Source of the DNA: Falsiroseomonas stagni DSM 19981
Lineage (GTDB): Bacteria > Pseudomonadota > Alphaproteobacteria > Acetobacterales > Acetobacteraceae
Direction: 5' to 3'
Assembly: GCF_900114315.1 (NCBI RefSeq)
Contig: NZ_FOSQ01000017.1
Location: 19,906 to 83,905 of the forward strand
DNA: 64,000 nt
Each line of letters opens with the position of its first letter. The first letter of the stretch is position 1. Below the pieces are notes generated by a model. The model did not search any database. It was not told where the DNA came from and saw nothing but the letters and a program-made list of their open reading frames with translations. The position numbers and the translations under genes are program-made. This document shows, piece after piece, positions 42,992 to 51,337 of the stretch.

Positions 42992-45900
42992 ATGGCGGAA
43001 CGAGGCAGTGGCTTTCCCGACTGGGCGGCGCGCCTGAAGACAGCGCTCTCGCAGCCCGTCGCGCCGAAGGCGTCGACCGTCGCGCCGCAGGCGCCGACCG
43101 TCGCGCCGCAGGCGCCGACCGTCGCGCCGCAGGCGCCGACCGTCGCGCCGCAGGCGCCGACCGTCGCGACCCAGGCGCCGGACATGCCGCCGCCGGTGCC
43201 GGACGCCGTGCCGTTGCCTGTCTCCCCTCCGTCGGTGGCGCCCGCGCCGGCCGCCTCGCCGGGCCTGCTCTCCTTCCTCGCCCCGCCACCCCATGGAGAG
43301 GCGCCCCTCGCCTCCCCGCTGCTGGGCTCGCTCGGCACCGCCCCGCCCCCCGCCACGGCCGGCCTCCTCTCCGCCCTGGTCTCCGAGGCCCCGGAGCCCC
43401 CGCTGCAGCGCCCCGCCGCGCCCCTGCCGCCGATGCCGACCCCGCCGGCGGCGGCCCACCCGGCCTCCCCGCTGCTGGGCTCGCTCGGCACCGCCCCATC
43501 CCCCGCCGCGCCGGGGCTACTCACGGCCCTGGCCCCGGCGCCCGAGGCCCCGCTGCCGCGCCCCGCCACGCCCGTCCCGCCGATGCCGACCCCGCCGGCG
43601 GCGGCCCACCCGGCCTCCCCGCTGCTGGGCTCGCTCGGCACCGCCCCGCCCCCGCCCGCGGCGGGGCTCTTCGCGGCCCTGGCGCCGGTGGCGGACCAGC
43701 CGGTGGCCGATGCGGGGACCAACGCGCCCCGGCCATCCCAGGCCGCGGCGCCGGGCCTGCCACGGGCAGAGGGCCCAGGCATCGCCGCCCCCCTGTCGCC
43801 CTTGCTGGGTTCCCTCGGCAGCGCGCCCGAGGCACCGCGCGGCACGACGGCGCCATCCCTCGCGGCGCCCGTGCCGGCACGCCCGGCGGCCCCGCCGCCG
43901 CCCCCGCCCCCGGCACCGCCCCCGGCACCGGCACCGCTGCCGCCGCTCACCACGCTGATGGCCTCGCTCGCCGCGGAACCGCCCGCCACAGCGCCGGACG
44001 CGCCGCCGGGGGGCGCCGAGCCCGCCGGGGCGGCCGCCCAACCCGACCTTGCCCAACCCGGCATCGCCCAACCCGGCATCGCCGAGGCGGACCGTGCCGA
44101 GGCGGACCTTGCCGAGGCGGACCCTGCCGTGGCCCAGGCGGCCGAGCCGCCTCCCCCGCCCGTGGCGTCCCCCGCACCGCCGGCCTTCACCGCCTTGCTG
44201 GCCGCCCTGGCGGAGGCCGCGCCACCGCCGGCCGCGGCGCCCGGCCCGCCACCCGCCAGCGCGCCCGCCGCGCCCGAGCCGCCGCGCGCCCCGGCGCCGA
44301 CACCGCCGAGCACATCCGCGAACCCGCAGGCGATCCTCGCCCGCGTCCCGGCCCTGGGCGGCGCGCGCCCCGCCGCCAGGCCCGCCCCCGCCCCCGCGCC
44401 GGCACCGGCACCGGCGCCCGTGCCCGCCCCAGCGCCGGCCCCGGCGCCCGCGATCGAGACCTGGTCCTTCGGCGAGGCCCTCGCCCCGCCACCGCCCGCC
44501 GCCAGCGCCCCAGCGGCCGAGGCTGCCGCGCCGGACGCCCCACCCACCGCCGCCACCCCGGCGCCGCCCACCCTGGCCATGATCGCCGAGGCCTGGGCCA
44601 CGGTCGTGCCCGCCGCGGCACCCGAGGCACCGCCGGTCGACGCGCCCAGGCCGCCACCCGTGGCTGGGCCGGCGGAACCCGCCGGGCAGCCACCCCAGGC
44701 CGCCAGCCCGCCCCTGCCGCCCATCGCGCCGGAGGCCTGGGCGATGCTCGCCCCCCTCGCGCCCCCCGTTCCGGCGCCCCCCGTTCCGGCGCCACGCGAA
44801 GCCGTCGCGGACGCGGCGCCGCCCGCGCTGCCGGCGCCCCCCATCCCCGCGCTTCCCCTCCCGCCGCTTCCGGTCGCCCAACCCCGCGATGCGATGATTC
44901 CTGCCCTGCCCACGCCGCCCACCGCGTCGCCCGACACCGCCGAGGTCGCCCCGGCAGCGGTGCCACTCGCCACGCCGCCGGCCGCGGCGCAGGAGGCGGC
45001 GACCGCCACCCCGCCAGACCCCATTCCCGTGGCGCTCGCCCCGCCGCCGGCCGCGGCGCGAGAGGCTGCGGCCGCCACCCCGCCAGACCCCATACCGATG
45101 CCGCTCGCCCCGCCGCCGGTCCCGGTTCCCCCACCTGCCGCCCTGCCTGTCCAGGCGGCGGGCGCCGCCGCGGGCGCCGAGGTCCGGCCCCTGCCAGCGC
45201 CGGCAACCCCGGCACGATCCACCCCGCCTCGCCCCGCCCAGGCCCCCCCGGCCGCCGCCTCGCCCGGCGCGGCAGCGCCGCGGGACACCGCCGCGGCAGC
45301 GCCGCGGGACACCGCCGCGGCAGCGCCGCGGGACACCGCCGCGGCAGCGCCGCGGGACATCGCCGCGGCAGCGCCGCGGGACAACACCTCGATCGCCTCG
45401 GCCTATGCGGCGCTCACGGGTTCAACCCTGCCGCCGGCATCGGGCGCGCATGGCGCCGAGTGGCTCGGCGTCGAGCACAGCCTGCGGGATGCGCGGAATG
45501 GCTGGGCAGGGATGCTGCTCGGCATCGGCGGCGACCAGGGGATGGAGATCGCGCTGACCGCCACGCGGGTCGCGCGCGCCCGGGGCCTGACGACCCGCCT
45601 GGTCGCGACCGAATCCGTCGCGGACCGGGTCCGGCACCTCCAGTCCAAGCTGCAGGCGGAGGGGCTGCCCCCCGGCGCCGCGCGCGTCATGGCCGGCAAC
45701 ACCACTGGCGATCCCGGCCGTGCCGGCGGCCCCGCGCCATTCGCGCAGCATCTGCTGGCGGAGGCGCCGGCCTGGGACCTGGTGCGGGTCGCGGTGCGTG
45801 GCCTCATCCCGCAGATGCTCAACCATGCCGGCGGGCTGCTGAACGATCGGGTGCGGTGGCTCGTGCTCAGCACCCATGCGCGGGGGGAGGAAGCGCTGGC

Positions 45901-46024
45901 CGTCCGCATCCTGGATGCGGCGGGGTGGCGGCTGGTGGCGGAGCGCCCGGCCATCCTCGACCTCGCCGCGCCCCGCCAGGCGCAGCGCAACGGCACCCAG
46001 GTCTGGCGCGGCCCGCTGGCCTGA
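42992..46024 (+). CDS. Large Ala/Pro-rich protein with a degenerate FkbM-like C-terminal domain
   Basis: A 1010-residue protein. About the first 795 residues are Ala/Pro-rich low-complexity sequence built from repeats: a 7-residue APTVAPQ array (residues 24-63), a ~50-residue unit beginning SPLLGSLGTAP repeated three or four times (residues 105-280), and an 8-residue AAAAPRDT array (about 760-797). The last ~210 residues are folded-looking: WLGVEHSLRDARNGWAGMLL, then AWDLVRVAVRGLIPQMLNHAG and DRVRWLVLSTHARGEEA, NGTQVWRGPL. This resembles the second half of FkbM methyltransferases, but the usual DIQGAE-type acidic motif is replaced by AVRGLI. Catalysis is doubtful. There is no signal peptide or membrane helix, and the role is unknown. 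Confidence 0.6.
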   Translation: MAERGSGFPDWAARLKTALSQPVAPKASTVAPQAPTVAPQAPTVAPQAPTVAPQAPTVATQAPDMPPPVPDAVPLPVSPPSVAPAPAASPGLLSFLAPPPHGEAPLASPLLGSLGTAPPPATAGLLSALVSEAPEPPLQRPAAPLPPMPTPPAAAHPASPLLGSLGTAPSPAAPGLLTALAPAPEAPLPRPATPVPPMPTPPAAAHPASPLLGSLGTAPPPPAAGLFAALAPVADQPVADAGTNAPRPSQAAAPGLPRAEGPGIAAPLSPLLGSLGSAPEAPRGTTAPSLAAPVPARPAAPPPPPPPAPPPAPAPLPPLTTLMASLAAEPPATAPDAPPGGAEPAGAAAQPDLAQPGIAQPGIAEADRAEADLAEADPAVAQAAEPPPPPVASPAPPAFTALLAALAEAAPPPAAAPGPPPASAPAAPEPPRAPAPTPPSTSANPQAILARVPALGGARPAARPAPAPAPAPAPAPVPAPAPAPAPAIETWSFGEALAPPPPAASAPAAEAAAPDAPPTAATPAPPTLAMIAEAWATVVPAAAPEAPPVDAPRPPPVAGPAEPAGQPPQAASPPLPPIAPEAWAMLAPLAPPVPAPPVPAPREAVADAAPPALPAPPIPALPLPPLPVAQPRDAMIPALPTPPTASPDTAEVAPAAVPLATPPAAAQEAATATPPDPIPVALAPPPAAAREAAAATPPDPIPMPLAPPPVPVPPPAALPVQAAGAAAGAEVRPLPAPATPARSTPPRPAQAPPAAASPGAAAPRDTAAAAPRDTAAAAPRDTAAAAPRDIAAAAPRDNTSIASAYAALTGSTLPPASGAHGAEWLGVEHSLRDARNGWAGMLLGIGGDQGMEIALTATRVARARGLTTRLVATESVADRVRHLQSKLQAEGLPPGAARVMAGNTTGDPGRAGGPAPFAQHLLAEAPAWDLVRVAVRGLIPQMLNHAGGLLNDRVRWLVLSTHARGEEALAVRILDAAGWRLVAERPAILDLAAPRQAQRNGTQVWRGPLA
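43061..43180 (+). repeat. 21-base tandem repeat encoding APTVAPQ
   Basis: A 21-base unit (ACCGTCGCGCCGCAGGCGCC plus G) is repeated about five times with near-perfect identity inside the Ala/Pro-rich gene. It is in frame, so copy number changes would lengthen or shorten the protein by 7 residues without a frameshift. Confidence 0.85.
45270..45384 (+). repeat. 24-base tandem repeat encoding AAAAPRDT
   Basis: A 24-base unit (GCAGCGCCGCGGGACACCGC plus CGCG) occurs almost five times in frame, just before the C-terminal domain of the Ala/Pro-rich protein. One unit carries a Thr-to-Ile change. Near-identity between units points to recent expansion. Confidence 0.85.
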
Positions 46025-46027
46025 CGC

Positions 46028-46693
46028 TCAGGTCCGGATTTCGCGCCGCGCCGCCGGCGTTGCGGGGGGCCGCGCGGGCGTGCCGGCCGTCGGCTGCGCG
46101 GGCGGCGCCTCCGCGGGCTGCGCGGGGGGTGTCGCAGCGGGCTGCGCGGGGGGTGTCGCAGCGGGCTGCGCGGGCGGCGCCTCAGCGGGCTGCGCGGGGG
46201 GTGCCACGGCGGGCCGCGCGGGGGTTACCGCAGCGGGCGGCGGCGCGGTGGCCGGCGGGGCCGCGTCCGATGGCGGGGCGAAGGGCGCCAGGCTGAAGGC
46301 CGGCGCAGGCGCGGGCACCGGGGCCGCCGCCGGCACCGGTCCCGGCGGGTCGGCCACCTGCCGCCCAACGCCCGGCGGCGGGGTGGTCCAGCAATCCACC
46401 CGCCCGAGGCTCGGCGTGCAGAAAGCCTGCGGCGGCGGCGGCGCGGGCGGCGGTGCGCACCAGCTCTCCCGCCGTTCCAGCCGCACGATGGAGCAATCCT
46501 GGCCCGTCATCAGGCTGGCCACATGGTCCACCGGCGTCCGGCCGGTCAGCACCACGCTCGCCCCCCCGACCACCAGCGCCGGACCCATCGCCTGTTCCGC
46601 GAAACACCCCCCCAGCAGCAACGGCAGCGCCACCGCCAGGAGGGCCGGCTTGAGGCGGAAGGGCGGCGCTGGCGGGGTCTTGCGGGTCGGCAT
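46028..46693 (-). CDS. Ala/Pro-rich lipoprotein of unknown function
   Basis: A 221-residue putative lipoprotein with a signal sequence ending in the lipobox LPLLLGGC near residue 30. A short conserved-looking core follows (VVLTGRTPVDHVASLMTGQDCSIVRLE, with ESWCAPP). The C-terminal half is Ala/Pro low-complexity, with several copies of an AQPAATPP/AQPAEAPP octet. The core resembles small alphaproteobacterial envelope proteins of unknown role. It converges with the large Ala/Pro-rich gene, 3 bases between stops. Both genes show expansion of GC-rich codon repeats. Confidence 0.65.
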   Translation of the reverse strand: MPTRKTPPAPPFRLKPALLAVALPLLLGGCFAEQAMGPALVVGGASVVLTGRTPVDHVASLMTGQDCSIVRLERRESWCAPPPAPPPPQAFCTPSLGRVDCWTTPPPGVGRQVADPPGPVPAAAPVPAPAPAFSLAPFAPPSDAAPPATAPPPAAVTPARPAVAPPAQPAEAPPAQPAATPPAQPAATPPAQPAEAPPAQPTAGTPARPPATPAARREIRT

Positions 46694-46776
46694 GACGCGA
46701 AGCTGCGCCGCCGGGCTTAACGTCACCTGAACACGCCGCTATGGTCCGCCCCCTGCCGGACCAATGAGGATCGCCC

Positions 46777-47427
46777 GTGCCCGATATCTTCGACGAGGTC
46801 GAAGAGGACCTTCGCGCCGACCGTGCCCGCCGCCTCGCGCGGCGCTGGGGTGGCGTCGCCGTGGGCGTCGCGCTGCTGGCGCTCGCCGCGACTGGCGGCT
46901 GGCAGGGCTGGCGCTGGCACCAGGCCAGCCAGGCCGCCACCGCCGCCAGCACCTACATGACCCTGCACCGCACGGCGGAGCGGGAGGGCGCCGACCTGCC
47001 CGCCACGGCGGATGGCTTCGCCGCCCTGTCCCGCGAAGCCCCCACGGGGTACCGGACCCTCGCCCGGCTGCGCGCCGCGGCGCTGAAGGCCGAGACCGGG
47101 GACGCCGCCGGCGCGCTCGCGCTGTGGGAAGCGGTCGCGGCGGATAACGACGCCGACCGCCTCTACCGCGACCTCGCCACCCTGCTCGCCGTCGGCCATG
47201 CGCTGGATGCCGGGGACCCCGCCCAGCTTGCCGCCCGCATCGGGCCGCTGACCGTCGCCGGCAATCCCTGGCAGGCCCCGGCGCGGGAGATCGCGGCCCT
47301 GGTCGCCATCCGCCGCGGCGATACCGCCGATGCCCGCGCCCGCCTGCAGGCGCTGGCGACGGATGCCACCGTGTCCCCCACCATGCGGGAACGCGCACAA
47401 CGGGTTGCCGCGGGGCTCGGAAGCTGA
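46777..47427 (+). CDS. TPR-repeat inner-membrane protein (YfgM-like)
   Basis: A 216-residue protein with one N-terminal transmembrane helix (WGGVAVGVALLALAATGGWQG) and a soluble helical TPR-like region outside. The family is tetratricopeptide YfgM, which in E. coli joins the Sec translocon and periplasmic chaperones; the gene there also sits next to bamB and der. The same order (yfgM-like, bamB, der) is seen here. The stop overlaps the bamB start by one base (TGATG), indicating coupling. Confidence 0.82.
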   Translation: MPDIFDEVEEDLRADRARRLARRWGGVAVGVALLALAATGGWQGWRWHQASQAATAASTYMTLHRTAEREGADLPATADGFAALSREAPTGYRTLARLRAAALKAETGDAAGALALWEAVAADNDADRLYRDLATLLAVGHALDAGDPAQLAARIGPLTVAGNPWQAPAREIAALVAIRRGDTADARARLQALATDATVSPTMRERAQRVAAGLGS

Positions 47428-48755
47428 TGAACCATTCCCACACCCGCCGCGCGGCGCTGCTCGGCGCCGCGGGCCTGCTCGCGGGCTGCGATACGCTCGA
47501 CGGCATCCTCGGCACCCGCAAGCAGCCCCTGCCCGGCGAACGCCGGACGGTGATGCGCGCGGACCCGCCGCTGGCCGCCGATAGCGGCCTGGAAGGCCGC
47601 GCCATCACCCTGCCGTCGGCCCAGCCCCTGGCGGATTGGCCGCAGGCTGGCGGCCTGCCCGGCCACGCCGCGCCCCATGCCGAGATCCCCGGCACGCTGC
47701 GCCAGGCCTGGCGCAGTTCCATCGGCTACGGCTCCGCCTACCGCCAGCGCATCACCACGGGCCCGGTCATCGCCGGCGGCACCGTCTATGCCGTGGACGC
47801 CTTTGGCGAGGTCACGGCCCATGCCCTGGACACCGGCGGCCGCCGCTGGCGCCGCGACACGGCGCCGGAGGAAGACCGGGATGGCGCGGTCGGCGGCGGC
47901 GTCGCCGTCGAGGGCGGCGTCGTCTACGTCGCCACCGGCCAGGCCGAGGTCCTGGCCCTTTCGCCGGAGGACGGCGCCGTCCGCTGGCGCGTCCGCGTGC
48001 CCGCGCCGACGCGCGGCGCCCCCACCGTCGCCAATGGCCGCATCTTCGTCGTCACGGTGGAGAACCACCTGATCGGCCTGTCCGCGGAGGACGGCCGACG
48101 GCTCTGGACGCATCGCGCCGGCGCCCAGGCGACCATCCCCCTCGGCCTGCCCGCCCCGGCGGTGGAGGGGGAGACCGTCGTCGCCGGCTTCGGCACCGGG
48201 GAGATGGCGGCCGTCCGCGTCACCGATGGCCGCCTGCTGTGGCAGGAGGGCCTAGGCAATGCGGGCGCGACCAGCCTGGCCGACATCGTCGGCATCACCG
48301 GCCTGCCGGTGATCGACCGTGGCCGCGTCTTCGCCGCCGGCCTGTCCAACACCACCATCGCGGTCGACCTCCGCAGCGGTCGGCGCCTCTGGGAACGGGC
48401 CTTCGGCGGCGGCAATGGCGTCGCCTCCGCCGGCGACTGGGTCTTCGCCGTGACGGGCGCGGGGGAAGCGGTCGCCGTCGGCCGCAATGATGGCCGCATC
48501 CGCTGGGTGCTGGAACTGGAGCCCACGCCGGATGGCGGCCGCCGGCGCGATGCCGCGCGCTTCGGCCCGCCGCTGGTCGCGGGCGGCCTGGTGCTGGTCC
48601 CCTCCAGCCGGGGCGAATTGCTGCAGATCGACCCCGCCGCCGGCACCATCGCCGGCCGCGTGCCCCTCTCCGCCGGCAGCACCCTGCCGGCGGCGGTGGC
48701 GTCCGGCACCGTCGTGGTGCTGGGCGATGACGGGACGCTGATGGCGCTGCGGTAG
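47427..48755 (+). CDS. bamB: Outer-membrane assembly lipoprotein BamB (PQQ-like beta-propeller)
   Basis: A 442-residue lipoprotein with signal and lipobox (ALLGAAGLLAGC). It then folds as an eight-bladed beta-propeller of PQQ-like repeats: GTVYAVDAFGEVTAHALDTG, GVVYVATGQAEVLALSPEDG, GRIFVVTVENHLIGLSAEDG and others. BamB is part of the BAM complex that inserts beta-barrel proteins such as LptD into the outer membrane. It is longer than the E. coli protein (about 390 residues). It is translationally coupled to the YfgM-like gene upstream and is followed by der after a 118-base gap. Confidence 0.87.
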   Translation: MNHSHTRRAALLGAAGLLAGCDTLDGILGTRKQPLPGERRTVMRADPPLAADSGLEGRAITLPSAQPLADWPQAGGLPGHAAPHAEIPGTLRQAWRSSIGYGSAYRQRITTGPVIAGGTVYAVDAFGEVTAHALDTGGRRWRRDTAPEEDRDGAVGGGVAVEGGVVYVATGQAEVLALSPEDGAVRWRVRVPAPTRGAPTVANGRIFVVTVENHLIGLSAEDGRRLWTHRAGAQATIPLGLPAPAVEGETVVAGFGTGEMAAVRVTDGRLLWQEGLGNAGATSLADIVGITGLPVIDRGRVFAAGLSNTTIAVDLRSGRRLWERAFGGGNGVASAGDWVFAVTGAGEAVAVGRNDGRIRWVLELEPTPDGGRRRDAARFGPPLVAGGLVLVPSSRGELLQIDPAAGTIAGRVPLSAGSTLPAAVASGTVVVLGDDGTLMALR

Positions 48756-48767
48756 GGCGGTTACGCC

Positions 48768-48819
48768 GGAACGGGCCAGCGGAACGGGCCAGCGGAACGG
48801 GACAGCGGAACGGGACAGG
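48768..48819. repeat. Four-unit 13-base direct repeat between bamB and der
   Basis: GGAACGGGCCAGC occurs twice exactly, then GGAACGGGACAGC and GGAACGGGACAGG, head to tail at 48768-48819. It begins 12 bases after the bamB stop and ends about 55 bases before the der start. No known binding site is recognised. Confidence 0.85.
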
Positions 48820-48873
48820 GGCGCTGGCCGTGCTATAGGCGCGGCCAGCATTACCTGATCGAACCCCGTCCCC

Positions 48874-50214
48874 ATGCAGACCGTTGCCATCCTCGGCCGC
48901 CCCAACGTGGGCAAATCCTCGATCTTCAACCGCCTCGCCGGCCGGAAGATCGCGATCGTGGACGACACCCCCGGCGTCACCCGCGACCGCAAGGAAGTCG
49001 AGGCCGAGATCGGCGGCATCCCCGTCACGCTGATCGACACAGCGGGGCTGGAGGAAGCGGCGCCGGAGACGCTGGCCGGCCGCATGACCGCTTCCAGCGA
49101 CGCCGCGCTCCGCCAGGCGGACCTCGTGCTCTTCGTGATCGATTGCCGCACGGGCCTGACCGCCGCCGACCGCGCCTTCGCCAATTGGCTCCGCCGCGCC
49201 GATGTCCCCGTCCTGCTCCTGGCCAACAAGGCGGAAGGCCGCCTCGGCATCCAGAACGCCATGGAGGCCTATGAACTCGGCCTCGGCGATCCCATCCCCG
49301 TCAGCGCGGAGCATGGCGACGGCTTCGGCACCCTGCATGACGAGGTGCGCGACCACCTCCAGAAGGAACCGCGCGGCCAGCGCGGGGAGCGCGAGCGCCC
49401 GCTGCGCCTCGCCATCGTCGGCCGCCCGAACGCCGGCAAATCCACCCTGCTCAACACCCTGCTGGGGGAGGAGCGGATGATCACCGGCCCCGAGCCCGGC
49501 CTGACGCGCGACGCCATCGCCGTGCAGATCAGGGACGAGGTCGGCCCCATCCGCCTGGTCGATACCGCCGGCCTCCGCAAGCAGGCCCGGATCGAGAAGG
49601 ATCTGGAAAAAATGTCCACCGGCGCCTCCATCGCCGCGCTGAAGGAGGCGGAGGTGGTGATCCTGGTGATCGACGCCCTGCTCGGCATGGAGGAGCAGGA
49701 CCTCCGCATCGCCCGCCTGGCGGAGCGTGAGGGCCGCGCCTGCGTCATCGCCTTCAACAAATGGGATGCGGTGGAGGATCGCGCCGCCACCCGCAAGAAG
49801 CTGGACGATGTGCTGACCTTCAGCCTGGCGCAGATGAAGGGCATCATGGTCGTGCCGATCTCGGCCGCCAATGGCCGCGGCATCGACCGCCTGCTGCCCG
49901 CGGTGAGGGAGGTGCATGACCTCTGGAACCGCCGCATCGGCACGGGCGAGTTGAACCGCTGGTTCGAGGTGATGAAGGACCGCCACCAGCCGCCGCTGGT
50001 GGAGGGCAAGCGCATCAAGCTGCGCTACGCCACCATGCCCAAGGCGCGGCCGCCGACCATCGCCGTCTTCGGCACGCGGGCGGAGATGCTGCCGGAAGAC
50101 TACCGCCGCTACCTCGTGAACAGCTTCCGGGAGAAGTTCGACATGCCGGGGGTGCCGATCCGGCTGAACCTGCGCGGGACGGACAATCCCTATGCCGAGG
50201 GTGACGAGGAGTAG
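48874..50214 (+). CDS. der: Ribosome biogenesis GTPase Der (EngA)
   Basis: A 446-residue GTPase needed for 50S subunit assembly. It has two tandem G domains: first P-loop AILGRPNVGKSSIFNRLAG near residue 6, with DTAG and NKAE; second P-loop AIVGRPNAGKSTLLNTLLG near residue 186, with DTAGLRKQ and NKWD. The C-terminal KH-like domain ends PVGIRLN-style as GVPIRLNLRGTDNPY. Length and domain order match the family. It follows bamB in the conserved yfgM-bamB-der order. Confidence 0.96.
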   Translation: MQTVAILGRPNVGKSSIFNRLAGRKIAIVDDTPGVTRDRKEVEAEIGGIPVTLIDTAGLEEAAPETLAGRMTASSDAALRQADLVLFVIDCRTGLTAADRAFANWLRRADVPVLLLANKAEGRLGIQNAMEAYELGLGDPIPVSAEHGDGFGTLHDEVRDHLQKEPRGQRGERERPLRLAIVGRPNAGKSTLLNTLLGEERMITGPEPGLTRDAIAVQIRDEVGPIRLVDTAGLRKQARIEKDLEKMSTGASIAALKEAEVVILVIDALLGMEEQDLRIARLAEREGRACVIAFNKWDAVEDRAATRKKLDDVLTFSLAQMKGIMVVPISAANGRGIDRLLPAVREVHDLWNRRIGTGELNRWFEVMKDRHQPPLVEGKRIKLRYATMPKARPPTIAVFGTRAEMLPEDYRRYLVNSFREKFDMPGVPIRLNLRGTDNPYAEGDEE

Positions 50215-50226
50215 CGCTGGATTGAT

Positions 50227-50367
50227 GGGGAAGGCGCTGCCTTCCCCATACCCCATCCGCCCCTTTTTGAAGATTTGGGGGGCAGAGCCCCCTGGACCAT
50301 CGTCAATTGATCCCGGTCCAGGGTCCGGTTGGACCCTGGCGGGGGTGCAGGGGGCAGCGCCCCCTGC
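50227..50367. repeat. Composite palindromic intergenic element, copy 5 (full)
   Basis: Hairpins in the same order as copy 1: GGGGAAGGC/GCCTTCCCC (50227-50247), a GGGGGC/GCCCCC stem, CCAGGGTCC/GGACCCTGG and GCAGGGGGC/GCCCCCTGC (50347-50367). A T-rich segment (CCCTTTTTGAAGATTT) replaces part of the linker before the second stem. It fills the gap between the convergent der and mtnP genes and may also end both transcripts. Confidence 0.87.
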
Positions 50368-50370
50368 GGG

Positions 50371-51255
50371 CTACCGCCCCAGCACCCTTCCCGCCACCAC
50401 ATCCAGCTTCGCCATCAGCACCGGGTCCCGCTTCTCCGGCGCCGTGATCAGCGCGTATTCCAGCGCCCGGTCGCACCCCGCCTCGCACGGCCCCCGCTTC
50501 GCCCCGAGGCGCGGCACCACATCCGCCACCAGCGCCCGTGCCTTGTCGGCGTTGGAGAACAGCACCTTCACCACCTGGTCCACCGTCACCGCCTCATGGT
50601 CCGGGTGCCAGCAGTCGAAGTCGGTCACCATGGCGACGGTCGCGTAGCAAAGCTCCGCCTCCCGGGCCAATTTCGCCTCCGGCATGTTGGTCATGCCGAT
50701 CACGCTGCACCCCCATTGCCGGTACAGCAGGCTCTCCGCCTTGGTGGAGAATTGCGGCCCCTCCATCACCAGGTAGGTGCCGCCCCGCGTCACCGGCAGG
50801 CCGAGCGACACCGCCGAGGCTTCCAGCGCATCCCCCAGCCGCGAGCAGACGGGATGGGCGACGGAGACATGGCCCACGCAGCCCGTCTCGAAGAACGACT
50901 TCTCCCGCGCGAAGGTGCGGTCGATGAACTGGTCAACGATGACGAAATGGCCCGGCGGCAACTCCTCATTCAGCGACCCCACGGCGGAGAGGGAGAGGAG
51001 CTCCGTGCACCCCGCCCGCTTCATCGCATCGATATTGGCGCGGTAGTTGAGCGCGGAGGGCGGCGTCGGGTGCCCGCGGCCATGGCGCGGCAGGAAGCGC
51101 ACCTGCACATCGCCAAGCCGCCCATGCAGGATCTCGTCGGACGCCTCCCCCCAGGGGCTCTCGACCCGCTTCCATTCCCGGTCCTGCAACCCGGGAATGT
51201 CATAGAGGCCGGAGCCGCCGATCAGGCCGATGACGGGGGTGATGAGGTCGGACAT
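50371..51255 (-). CDS. mtnP: S-methyl-5'-thioadenosine phosphorylase
   Basis: A 294-residue enzyme that phosphorolyses methylthioadenosine to adenine and methylthioribose-1-phosphate in methionine salvage. The family blocks are IGLIGGSGLYDIPGL, LPRHGRGHPTPPSALNYRAN, LLSLSAVGSLNEELPPG, VMEGPQFSTKAESLLYRQWG and GMTNMPEAKLAREAELCYAT, followed by MVTDFDCWH with the purine-binding Asp residues. The ATG at 51255 fits the family start. It converges with der, with a palindromic element between their stops. Confidence 0.9.
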   Translation of the reverse strand: MSDLITPVIGLIGGSGLYDIPGLQDREWKRVESPWGEASDEILHGRLGDVQVRFLPRHGRGHPTPPSALNYRANIDAMKRAGCTELLSLSAVGSLNEELPPGHFVIVDQFIDRTFAREKSFFETGCVGHVSVAHPVCSRLGDALEASAVSLGLPVTRGGTYLVMEGPQFSTKAESLLYRQWGCSVIGMTNMPEAKLAREAELCYATVAMVTDFDCWHPDHEAVTVDQVVKVLFSNADKARALVADVVPRLGAKRGPCEAGCDRALEYALITAPEKRDPVLMAKLDVVAGRVLGR

Positions 51256-51337
51256 GCGAAGGCTCCGCGGCTGGAATGGCGCGGCGCGGTTGTAGAGCAC
51301 AAGGCGCGGCGGCGTGAACGCCACCGCGCATCATTCC

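Noticed and set aside
43061..43180. Possible CRISPR-like array
   Set aside because: The units are contiguous without spacers and lie in frame within a coding region.
42640..45387. 915-residue minus-strand open frame across the Ala/Pro-rich gene
   Set aside because: It mirrors low-complexity GC repeats as Gly/Ala/Ser runs and lacks any folded domain. The plus frame ends in a recognisable domain, so it was preferred.
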